From assembly GCA_036514635.1 (NCBI GenBank), contig DATBWU010000146.1, forward strand, positions 1 to 7,290: a DNA stretch of 7,290 nucleotides. Reading direction: 5' to 3'. This DNA is from DASSFZ01 sp036514635 (GTDB taxonomy: Bacteria > Chloroflexota > Anaerolineae > Fen-1058). Positions 1 to 5,383 of this stretch are shown here, in pieces. The stretch's first letter is position 1. Each line of letters starts with the position of its first letter. The notes beneath the pieces are model-generated. The model was not told where the DNA came from. It made no database searches and was given only the letters and a program-made list of their open reading frames with translations. Made by a program: the position numbers and the translations under genes.

Positions 1-62
1 AGCATCGATAAGACCAACAGCGCGGGCAGCACTTTCAAAGCGGCGGTGCGTTTAGCGTTCAT
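1..62 (-). CDS. Partial gene start: N-terminus of an exported or membrane-anchored protein
   Basis: Reading leftward from an ATG at 62-60 gives 20 full codons, MNAKRTAALKVLPALLVLSM, with a following Leu codon cut by the window edge. The profile is a basic start (K4, R5, K10) followed by a hydrophobic stretch (VLPALLVL), which is what a Sec signal peptide or signal anchor looks like. A GGAGAG Shine-Dalgarno sequence lies about 8 bases upstream on the same strand (near 70-76), supporting this start. The gene is divergent from the rluB operon and shares its roughly 530-base upstream gap. Too little is present to name a family or see a lipoprotein cysteine or cleavage site. That a gene starts here is an inference from the ribosome binding site and the signal-like composition; function unknown. 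Confidence 0.6.
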   Translation of the reverse strand, partial: MNAKRTAALKVLPALLVLSM

Positions 63-244
63 TTGTCTTCTCTCCGGGGGACGGCAGATCAGGCGCGATC
101 GATTTGAATGAAAACGGGTCTGGCGCCGGTCAATACGATCAGCGCGGCAGGCCCGCTCAGTGCTGAAAGGTTGAAGTCGGTTGTCGGCAGACTGATCTCT
201 GCTGTGAAGCACGTCGTGTGCATGGGGCTATGCCCGATCGAATT

Positions 245-359
245 GCGTCAACCCCCGTGTTGACGGATTTGGATCGATGCAATCAATCCTCGCCAAGTCG
301 CGCCAACCCCCCAGTGCTGACGGAATTGGATTGATGCCGTCGGTCCTTATTGTCGAGTC
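245..359 (+). repeat. Degenerate tandem repeat, two units of about 55 and 60 bases
   Basis: Unit 1 (245-299) begins GCGTCAACCCCC and unit 2 (300-359) begins GCGCCAACCCCCC. Both continue with GTG(T/C)TGACGGA, an ATTGGAT-like block and GATGC, and both end in GTC. Within unit 1, GTCAAC (247-252) can pair with GTTGAC (259-264); this pairing is weaker in unit 2. No coding role is apparent and the function is unknown. Confidence 0.55.
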
Positions 360-499
360 TAGCACTTGAGTACCGGATGTCCACGAGAATTCAGTATGAT
401 TTGGTTTGCCCGCGGTCTGTATTGACGACGGGGCGCGACTCAATCCATGCGATCCGGTTGCTGATGATCTCTGGCGATTGCACACATCTTGAATGCTCG

Positions 500-539
500 C
501 CGACCGCGTCCGCGCGGTCGGCCCGCGAGGACGCGGGCC
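500..539. repeat. Two adjacent GC-rich hairpins (REP/BIME-like)
   Basis: CCGACCGCG (500-508) pairs perfectly with CGCGGTCGG (513-521) around a TCCG loop. Next to it, GGCCCGCG (520-527) pairs with CGCGGGCC (532-539) around an AGGA loop. There is no T-tract and the flanking genes diverge, so this is not a terminator. The pair looks like a repetitive extragenic palindrome, possibly a bidirectional boundary or nuclease barrier. The structure is seen directly; the role is inferred. Confidence 0.55.
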
Positions 540-548
540 TGGAGCACT

Positions 549-557
549 TGTGGATAA
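549..557 (-). promoter_or_regulatory. Perfect DnaA-box match
   Basis: TGTGGATAA on the plus strand is TTATCCACA on the minus strand, the classical DnaA 9-mer. It lies about 40 bases upstream of the rluB -10 element. Only one copy was seen, so it is not an origin. It could be a regulatory DnaA site for the operon or chance. Confidence 0.35.
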
Positions 558-594
558 TCACCGGATGATCTCCATCGGGCGACTCGTCGTTTGC

Positions 595-603
595 TGGTAT
601 AAT
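595..603 (+). promoter_or_regulatory. Extended -10 promoter of the rluB-cmk-plsC operon
   Basis: TGGTATAAT is a perfect TGn extended -10 followed by consensus TATAAT (598-603). No good -35 lies 16-18 bases upstream, which is common when the extended -10 is present. Transcription would start near 610, giving a leader of about 14 bases before the ATG at 624 with a GAGG ribosome binding site at 614-617. Confidence 0.65.
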
Positions 604-623
604 CCTCGCACCCGAGGCGAGGC

Positions 624-1400
624 ATGTCCGCCGAACGTCTGCAAAAGTTGCTTGCTCAGGCCGGTTATGGATCGCGCCGCGCGTGCGAAGAGATCGTCGC
701 CGCCGGTCGCGTGACCGTCAACGGTCGCGTGGCGAAGCTGGGCGACAAGGCCGATCTGGCTGCCGACGCCATCATCGTCGACGACCGGCGTTTGAAGGTC
801 GGCCCGCCGCCGGTGTACATCATCCTCAACAAGCCGCGCGGGGTGGTGACGACGAATCACGACGAGCTCGGTCGCCAAACGGTGCGCGATCTCGTTCGTT
901 ACGATAGCCCGGTGTACCCGGTGGGCCGGCTCGACGCCGACAGCGAGGGACTGGTGCTGCTGACGAACGACGGCGAGATCGCCAATCGGCTGGCGCATCC
1001 GCGCTACGAGCACGAAAAAGAGTACCTCGTCTTCGTCGCGGATCGGCCCGACGAGAAAACACTGGCCGCGTGGCGGCGCGGCGTGGTGTTGCCGGAAGAC
1101 GGTTATCGAACGGCCCCGGCGAAAGTAGAGGTAATTCGGCACGAAGGCGGCGGGACGCTGCTGCGCGTGGTGCTGCACGAGGGCCGCAAGCGGCAGATTC
1201 GCGAAGTGGCCCGCTTGCTGGGGCATCCGGTTCAGTACCTGCTGCGCGTGCGTATCGGCCCGATCGACATGGGCGATCTCAAGCCGGGCAAGTGGCGCTT
1301 TCTGAAGGCGCGAGAGATCGAGGCATTACGGGCAGCCACGGGATTGAGCGGAGTGAGAAGCGGGAAGCGAAAGACGGGGAGCGTAAGGCGTAAAACGTAA
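624..1400 (+). CDS. rluB: 23S rRNA pseudouridine synthase, RluB/RsuA family
   Basis: The enzyme isomerises a uridine in rRNA to pseudouridine; RluB acts on 23S rRNA (U2605 in E. coli). Residues about 2-48 form an S4 RNA-binding domain (RLQKLLAQAGYGSRRACEE, then VNGR). The catalytic domain follows, with LNKPRGVVTT (68-77), the active-site block GRLDADSEGLVLLTNDG with catalytic Asp104, EGRKRQIREV (186-195) and RVRIGPID (208-215). The length, 258 residues, suits the family. The ATG at 624 is supported by GAGG six bases upstream and by the S4 domain starting immediately. The last 20 or so residues (GVRSGKRKTGSVRRKT) are Lys/Arg-rich and are encoded by a short-period repeat that continues past the stop, so they are probably an acquired tail. 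RsuA, RluE and RluF share the fold, so the exact target uridine is inferred; the rluB-cmk-plsC order favours RluB. Confidence 0.9.
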   Translation: MSAERLQKLLAQAGYGSRRACEEIVAAGRVTVNGRVAKLGDKADLAADAIIVDDRRLKVGPPPVYIILNKPRGVVTTNHDELGRQTVRDLVRYDSPVYPVGRLDADSEGLVLLTNDGEIANRLAHPRYEHEKEYLVFVADRPDEKTLAAWRRGVVLPEDGYRTAPAKVEVIRHEGGGTLLRVVLHEGRKRQIREVARLLGHPVQYLLRVRIGPIDMGDLKPGKWRFLKAREIEALRAATGLSGVRSGKRKTGSVRRKT

Positions 1401-1455
1401 AGCGTATAACCTAAACGGCAATCCGCAATCCACAATCCGCAATCATCAATTACCA
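1381..1455 (+). repeat. Short-period repeat filling the rluB-cmk gap
   Basis: The stretch is made of GCGTAA/ACGTAAA units (1381-1416) followed by a 7-8 base period GCAATCC array (1417-1455) ending at the cmk ATG. It covers the last codons and stop of rluB and the whole 55-base gap. The 10-mer CGTAAAACGT (1389-1398) recurs at 6943-6952 in the repeat upstream of the aminotransferase, which shows a dispersed family. Confidence 0.7.
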
Positions 1456-2151
1456 ATGAAACCTTCTATCATTGCGATCGACGGGCCGGCCGCTTCGGGC
1501 AAGAGCACGCTGGGACACTTGCTGGCAAAGCGGCTGGGCTACGTTTATTTTGATACGGGCGTGATGTATCGAGCGGTGGCGCTGGCCGCGCTGGAGCACG
1601 GCGTGAGCATCGACGACGACATTGGCCTGACCGAGCTGGCCGGGCGCGTTCAAATCGACGTGACGGAACCGACTGTGGACGACGGCCGCTTCAACACGGT
1701 GTTGCTGGACGGGCGCGACGTGACGTGGAACCTGCGCGCGCCGGCGGTCGATGCGATCGTCTCGCCGGTATCGGCCGTGCCCGGCGTGCGGCGCGCGTTG
1801 ATCGAGCAGCAGCGGCGCATCGGGCGGCGCGGCCAGGTGATCCTGATCGGGCGCGACATTGGCACGGTCGTGCTCCCCGACGCCGATCTGAAACTCTTCG
1901 TCGATGCCTCGCTCGACGTGCGCGCGCGCCGCCGCCACCGCGAGTTGCTTCAACGTGGCGAGCGCGTGACGTTCGAGCACGTGCTGGAGGAGATGCGCCG
2001 CCGCGACGAGCGCGATCGCAACAAGCCGATCTCGCCGCTGGTCGTGGCGCGCGACGCGATTGTTTTGGACACCACACCGCTCGATATTGAAGAAGCGGCG
2101 CGCAAGGCCGAGGCGATTATCGAGCAGCGGGGCGAGGTGAAGGTGGCATGA
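1456..2151 (+). CDS. cmk: Cytidylate kinase (CMP/dCMP kinase)
   Basis: The protein transfers phosphate from ATP to CMP or dCMP, giving CDP/dCDP for nucleic acid and CDP-lipid synthesis in the cytoplasm. The P-loop GPAASGKST is at residues 10-18. The nucleotide-binding DTGVMYRA follows at 33-40, then GRDIGTVVLPDADLK (132-146) and the lid-region motif RRDERDRNKPISPL near 182-195. At 231 residues it is a full-length bacterial Cmk. The P-loop position forces the ATG at 1456, since the next in-frame Met is residue 37. No Shine-Dalgarno sequence is visible before it; the upstream bases are repeat (CAATCATCAATTACCA). The stop overlaps the plsC start as ATGA, indicating translational coupling. Cmk supplies CDP, which connects loosely with the phospholipid acyltransferase encoded next. 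Confidence 0.95.
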   Translation: MKPSIIAIDGPAASGKSTLGHLLAKRLGYVYFDTGVMYRAVALAALEHGVSIDDDIGLTELAGRVQIDVTEPTVDDGRFNTVLLDGRDVTWNLRAPAVDAIVSPVSAVPGVRRALIEQQRRIGRRGQVILIGRDIGTVVLPDADLKLFVDASLDVRARRRHRELLQRGERVTFEHVLEEMRRRDERDRNKPISPLVVARDAIVLDTTPLDIEEAARKAEAIIEQRGEVKVA

Positions 2152-2939
2152 CTCAACACGCACGCGCACGGTCGCGATTGCGGGGACGCCGGCTGCGTGC
2201 GAAGAGTGCGAGCCGCCGGAGCAAGTACACGAACTATCGGCCCAGCCGGCTGCGCCGGGTCTGCACGCTGCTGCTGCGTATCGCGTTCAAAGTGACGATG
2301 CGCTTGAAGCTCGTCGATGTGCAGAACCTCCCCAGGCAGGGCGCGTGCATCGTCATGATCAACCACATCGCCTTTCTCGATCCGGTGATCGTCAGCGGGC
2401 GCTTCCCGCGCGCCGTGATCTCGATGGCGAAGGCGGAGGCCTACGCCGACAGGGTGCTCGGCCCGCTCATTCGCATCTTCGATGCCTTCCCCGTCAATCG
2501 CGGCGACGTGGATCGCCAGGCGCTCAAGACCGCCTTCGAGGTGCTGGACAACGATCTGCCGATGTTGATCGCGCCGGAGGGGACGCGCGGCCGCACGGCC
2601 AGCCTGAGCGAGCCGCACCTGGGGCTGGCGTACATCGCCTCGCAGACCGGTGTGCCGGTCGTGCCGGTGGCGATCAGCGGCAGCGATCAATGGAAGCACA
2701 ACATCAAACGCTTCCGCCGCACGCCGATTCGCGTGCGCCTCGGCAAGCCGTTCGCGCTCGACGCCGGCAGCGAGTCGATCAACAGCGAGACGCTGAAGCG
2801 CATGACCGACGAGGTGATGTATCAATTGGCCGCGTGCCTGCCGCCGGAGCAACGCGGAATCTACTCGAACCTCGACGCGGCGACGACGAAGTACCTGCGC
2901 TTCGTGAGCGGGAGTAATTTGCCGACGACGGGCGGTTAG
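2148..2939 (+). CDS. plsC: 1-acyl-sn-glycerol-3-phosphate acyltransferase (PlsC family)
   Basis: Family members acylate lysophosphatidic acid to phosphatidic acid at the inner membrane surface. The catalytic HX4D motif is NHIAFLD (N72 H73 to D78). FPVNRGDVD (114-122), the substrate-binding PEGTRGR (143-149, core EGTR 144-147) and VVPVAISGSD (171-180) follow in the expected order. The start overlaps the cmk stop (ATGA) and has GAGGTGA at 2134-2140, seven bases upstream. The first 37 or so residues are very rich in Arg and Lys (RARSRLRGRRLRAK) before the domain begins, an unusual basic extension that could bind the acidic membrane or rRNA, or reflect a poorly conserved N-terminus. No strong transmembrane helix is evident apart from the short CTLLLRIAF stretch. 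The stop codon TAG coincides with the border of a repeat element. PlsC-like proteins include other lysophospholipid acyltransferases, so the exact acceptor is inferred. Confidence 0.88.
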   Translation: MTQHARARSRLRGRRLRAKSASRRSKYTNYRPSRLRRVCTLLLRIAFKVTMRLKLVDVQNLPRQGACIVMINHIAFLDPVIVSGRFPRAVISMAKAEAYADRVLGPLIRIFDAFPVNRGDVDRQALKTAFEVLDNDLPMLIAPEGTRGRTASLSEPHLGLAYIASQTGVPVVPVAISGSDQWKHNIKRFRRTPIRVRLGKPFALDAGSESINSETLKRMTDEVMYQLAACLPPEQRGIYSNLDAATTKYLRFVSGSNLPTTGG

Positions 2940-2966
2940 GGCCTGTCTCGAAAGCCTCGATTATTA

Positions 2967-2991
2967 ACCACCAAGTCACCAAGACACCAAG
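2967..2991 (+). repeat. ACCAAG octamer array
   Basis: ACCACCAAG, TCACCAAG and ACACCAAG follow one another with an 8-base period. The same unit occurs in both orientations at 5454-5520, also just downstream of genes. The period is not a multiple of three and the array is not translated here. Confidence 0.7.
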
Positions 2992-3057
2992 AATCCCAAG
3001 ATTCCCTGGCTCTACCGGATCGGGCAGGATTGTAGTTTCAGGGGGCTTCTAACTGTT

Positions 3058-3087
3058 TTCCCACGCATACGATGTTTCAGATATGAT
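3058..3087 (+). promoter_or_regulatory. Candidate promoter for glmS
   Basis: TTCCCA (3058-3063, 4 of 6 consensus bases) and TATGAT (3082-3087, 5 of 6) are separated by 18 bases. Transcription would start near 3094, about 175 bases before the ribozyme cleavage site. It lies inside the putative mobile element, so the element may supply the glmS promoter. Read-through from plsC is an alternative, as no terminator was seen after plsC. Confidence 0.3.
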
Positions 3088-3120
3088 AAAATGGCGGCGT
3101 GCTTAGTGCCTATACCGGAT

Positions 3121-3184
3121 CGCAGGCTCACTCGCCCCCGCAGCGAAGCGGAGTGGGGTCAGCCTGCGCGGACTGAAGTCCGCG
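3121..3184 (+). repeat. Paired hairpins, REP-like
   Basis: CGCAGGCT (3121-3128) pairs with AGCCTGCG (3161-3168). Inside lies an imperfect GC stem with CCGC/GCGG around AGCGAA. Overlapping its end, CGCGGACT (3167-3174) pairs perfectly with AGTCCGCG (3177-3184). No T-tract follows, so this is a palindromic repeat rather than a standard terminator. Confidence 0.55.
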
Positions 3185-3268
3185 TTCCGATGGTTTTCGG
3201 ATAGGCTCTTAGCAGTAACTCTATCGAGAGAAAGGAGGCGGTCGCCGGAAGACAAGTGACGGGGAACG

Positions 3269-3450
3269 AGCGCATGGACTGAGAGCCGGACGGTTCTCAG
3301 TTGACGAGGAGACGGTTCCTGCCGAGGGGCAGTGCTAACTCGCACCGCGAGGAACATCGAGGAATCAGCGGATGCCGTCAGGGTGAGCCACCACCCTCGT
3401 TTCCCCTCCTGAACGGAGAGGCACGCGAGAAAGACGCGGAGCGATCCGCG
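3269..3450 (+). ncRNA. glmS ribozyme (glucosamine-6-phosphate-activated self-cleaving RNA), variant form
   Basis: The signature blocks of the family occur in order: AGCGCA (3269-3274) then GGACT, AGTTGACGAGGA (3299-3310), GGTT (3314-3317), ATCGA (3356-3360) and AGCGGATGCC (3367-3376). By analogy, self-cleavage falls between A3269 and G3270. ACTGAGAGCC (3278-3287) pairs with GGTTCTCAGT (3292-3301), one G-U, forming P1. GACGG (3311-3315) pairs with CCGTC (3375-3379), forming P2. AGGGTG (3380-3385) pairs with CACCCT (3392-3397), a P3-like stem. Further 3', CTCC/GGAG (3406-3409, 3415-3418) and CGCGGA/TCCGCG with a GCGA loop (3435-3450) may form the P4 region. Location directly upstream of glmS fits the known feedback: GlcN6P triggers cleavage and the mRNA is lost. 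Oddities are an extra 39-base insert with two hairpins (3318-3354) and A instead of C in AGCGCC. The 3' boundary is uncertain. Confidence 0.85.
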
Positions 3451-3481
3451 AACAATCGCACGCCGGTGGCGAATCGACTGG

Positions 3482-3514
3482 AGAAACCAGGTTTCTCAGA
3501 GAAACCTGGTTTCT
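3482..3514. repeat. Doublet palindrome between the ribozyme and the glmS start
   Basis: AGAAACCAGGTTTCTC (3482-3497) is the reverse complement of GAGAAACCTGGTTTCT (3499-3514), giving a stem of about 14 bases with a tiny loop. Each arm is also nearly self-complementary (GAGAAACC-A-GGTTTCTC), so two small hairpins or one long one can form. No T-tract follows, so termination is unlikely. It ends 13 bases before the glmS Shine-Dalgarno sequence. Confidence 0.75.
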
Positions 3515-3527
3515 GAACATGCCCCTT

Positions 3528-3534
3528 AAGGAGG
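3528..3534 (+). promoter_or_regulatory. Strong ribosome binding site of glmS
   Basis: AAGGAGG is near-perfect and sits seven bases before the ATG at 3542. It fixes the start, and the encoded Met-Cys is obligatory for GlmS, where Cys2 becomes the N-terminal nucleophile. Confidence 0.9.
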
Positions 3535-3541
3535 GATTCCC

Positions 3542-5383
3542 ATGTGCGGTATCGTTGGATACGTCGGCCCGCGCGATGCGACGCCGATCATCTTCAATGG
3601 CCTCAAGCGCCTGGAGTATCGCGGCTACGACTCGGCCGGCATCGCCGTGATCGACAATGGGCGCATGGTCGTGCGCCGCAACGCCGGCAAGCTCGATAAT
3701 CTGGCCGCGCTGCTGGAGACAGAACCGCTGCACGGCCACACCGGCATCGGCCACACGCGCTGGGCCACACACGGCGCGGCGAACCAGACGAATGCTCATC
3801 CTCACAGCGATTGCTCCGGCCGGCTGGTTGTCGTCCACAACGGCATCGTGGAGAATTTCGTGCCGCTGCGGCAGGAGCTTCAGGCCAAAGGCCACGCGTT
3901 CCACAGCCAAACCGACACGGAGGTGATCGTCCACCTGGTCGAGCAATACATCCGCGACGGTCTTTCGTTCGAGGAAGCGGCGCGCGCGGCGCTGAATCGA
4001 CTCCAGGGCGCGCAGGCCGTGGTGCTGCTCAACCACGATCAGCCCGATCGCCTGATCGCGTCGCGCATCGGCAATGCCGGCGGCGTGACCATCGGCGTGG
4101 GGACGGGCGAGATGTTTGTCGCGTCCGACATGCCGGCGATTCTCGACTACACGCGCGACGTGATCTTTCTGGAGTCGCGGCAGATGGCGATCGTGCTGCG
4201 CGACGGCGTGAAGTTCGTTACGCTGGCCGGCGAGCCGGTCGAGCTGCCCGTGCATCATGTGCCGTACGATCCGGTCTCGGCGGCGAAGGGCGAGTACACG
4301 CACTTCATGCAGAAAGAGATCTTCGAGCAGGCTCGCTCGCTGACCGACACGATTCGCGGGCGCATCGATTTCGAGCGCGGACGGGTTCACCTGCCGGAGA
4401 TGAACCTGACGCCCGAATCGGCCTGCGCCATCGACAAGATCATCTCGGTGGCGTGCGGCACGTCGTGGCACGCCGCGCTGGTGGGCAAGTTCATGATCGA
4501 GTCGCTGGCGCGTATTCCGGTCGAAGTCGATTACGGGTCGGAGTTCCGCTATCGCGATGCGATCCTCGACGATCGCACGGCTGTCCTGGCCATCACCCAG
4601 TCGGGCGAGACGGTCGATACGCTGGCGGCGATGGAGGAAGCGCGCGAGAAGGGCGCGCACCTGTGGAGCATCGTCAACGTCGTCGGATCGCAAGCGCACC
4701 GCCTGGCCGAAGGATCGATCTTGATTCAGGCCGGGCCGGAGATCGGCGTGGCATCGACCAAGACGTTCACCGGATCGCAGGTCGATCAATACCTGCTCGG
4801 CTGCTACCTGGGCCACCTGCGCGGGACGCTGAACGGCGATCGGTCGCGCCGGATGGTCGATGCGCTGGCGAGGCTGCCCGACCTGGCCGGCCACTTAATG
4901 GATCAGGCGGGCGTGATCAAGGAGCTGGCCGGTCACTTCTATCACTTCGAGGATTTCCTGTTTCTGGGGCGCGGCATCAACTTCCCCATCGCGCTGGAAG
5001 GCGCGCTGAAACTCAAGGAGATTTCGTATATCCACGCCGAGGGCTACCCGGCGGGCGAGATGAAGCACGGGCCGATCGCGCTGATCGACGACAACATGCC
5101 GGTCGTGTGCATCGCGCTGAAGGATCACGTCTACGACAAGATGATCAGCCAGATCGAGCAGGTGAAGGCGCGCGACGGCACGGTCATCGCGCTGGCGACC
5201 GAAGGCGACGAGGCGATCAAGCGCAAGGCCGACCACGTGCTGTACGTGCCCGCGTGCGAGCCGCTACTCTCGCCGGTGCTGGCCTCCATCCCGTTGCAGA
5301 TGTTCGCTTACGAAATCGCCGTGCGGCGCGGCTGCGACGTGGATCAGCCGAGAAACCTGGCGAAGAGCGTGACCGTCGAATAG
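3542..5383 (+). CDS. glmS: Glutamine-fructose-6-phosphate aminotransferase (isomerizing)
   Basis: GlmS converts fructose-6-phosphate and glutamine to glucosamine-6-phosphate and glutamate, the first committed step to UDP-GlcNAc for peptidoglycan and other amino-sugar polymers; it is cytoplasmic. Residues 1 to about 230 form the class II glutaminase domain: MCGIVGYVG with nucleophile Cys2, EYRGYDSAG (25-33), HTRWATHG (71-78), NAHPH (84-88), HNGIVEN (99-105) and QTDTEV (123-128). Two SIS sugar-isomerase domains follow: ACGTSWHA (304-311), TQSGETVDT (352-360), ASTKTFT (404-410), GRGINFPIALEGALK (476-490), EGYPAGEMKHGP (500-511), SPVL (577-580). The usual C-terminal tail LAKSVTVE ends the protein, with Lys608 as the expected sugar-binding lysine. 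The 613-residue length is normal. All key residues are present, so it should be active. Expression is probably controlled by the upstream ribozyme. The TAG stop abuts another repeat element shared with the convergent aminotransferase. Confidence 0.97.
   Translation: MCGIVGYVGPRDATPIIFNGLKRLEYRGYDSAGIAVIDNGRMVVRRNAGKLDNLAALLETEPLHGHTGIGHTRWATHGAANQTNAHPHSDCSGRLVVVHNGIVENFVPLRQELQAKGHAFHSQTDTEVIVHLVEQYIRDGLSFEEAARAALNRLQGAQAVVLLNHDQPDRLIASRIGNAGGVTIGVGTGEMFVASDMPAILDYTRDVIFLESRQMAIVLRDGVKFVTLAGEPVELPVHHVPYDPVSAAKGEYTHFMQKEIFEQARSLTDTIRGRIDFERGRVHLPEMNLTPESACAIDKIISVACGTSWHAALVGKFMIESLARIPVEVDYGSEFRYRDAILDDRTAVLAITQSGETVDTLAAMEEAREKGAHLWSIVNVVGSQAHRLAEGSILIQAGPEIGVASTKTFTGSQVDQYLLGCYLGHLRGTLNGDRSRRMVDALARLPDLAGHLMDQAGVIKELAGHFYHFEDFLFLGRGINFPIALEGALKLKEISYIHAEGYPAGEMKHGPIALIDDNMPVVCIALKDHVYDKMISQIEQVKARDGTVIALATEGDEAIKRKADHVLYVPACEPLLSPVLASIPLQMFAYEIAVRRGCDVDQPRNLAKSVTVE

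Larger units (their letters stand above)
63..590. other. Divergent intergenic gap
   Basis: This non-coding stretch separates the leftward partial gene from the rluB operon. Open frames inside it (for example 350-568 plus and 228-485 minus) have no plausible ribosome binding site and no recognisable protein character. It contains a small hairpin (187-191 pairing 198-202), a two-unit degenerate tandem repeat (245-359), a double GC hairpin (500-539) and a DnaA-box match (549-557). I could not find a convincing promoter for the leftward gene. A TTGACC at 133-128 (minus) lacks a good -10 at the right distance. Confidence 0.6.
2936..3212. mobile_element. Putative miniature inverted-repeat element between plsC and glmS
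   Basis: The left end is TTAG followed by GGCCTGTCTCGAAAG (2940-2954). The right end is TTTTCGGATAGGCTC (3194-3208) followed by TTAG (3209-3212). The ends are imperfect inverted repeats: GCCTGTCTCGAAAG against GCCTATC-CGAAAA, with one gap. TTAG on both sides would be a 4-base target duplication of the YTAR kind reported for IS5-like elements. No transposase is encoded, so any movement would be in trans. The plsC stop TAG (2937-2939) lies in the left TTAG. The interior holds the ACCAAG array, a possible promoter and two hairpins. It could also be a mosaic of unrelated repeats. Confidence 0.4.

Noticed and set aside
350..568. 72-codon plus-strand open frame in the divergent gap
   Set aside because: No ribosome binding site, no domain character, and it crosses the tandem hairpins.
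3013..3122. Direct repeat TACCGGATCG at 3013-3022 and 3113-3122, exactly 100 bases apart
   Set aside because: Only ten bases with no inverted ends around it, so it is too little to call a separate insertion; it lies inside the larger putative element.
3231..3282. Perfect AAAGGAGG followed by a GTG reading frame before the ribozyme
   Set aside because: The GTG is 17 bases away and the frame ends after eight codons; it overlaps the ribozyme cleavage site, so a leader peptide is not supported.
3365..4894. 509-codon minus-strand open frame antisense to glmS
   Set aside because: Antisense shadow with low-complexity RDH-rich composition, no ribosome binding site, and the sense strand encodes a full conserved enzyme.
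5350..5360. GAGAAACCTGG at the end of glmS matching the 3482-3514 palindrome
   Set aside because: It encodes part of the conserved RNLAKS tail of GlmS, so the match is best explained by coincidence.
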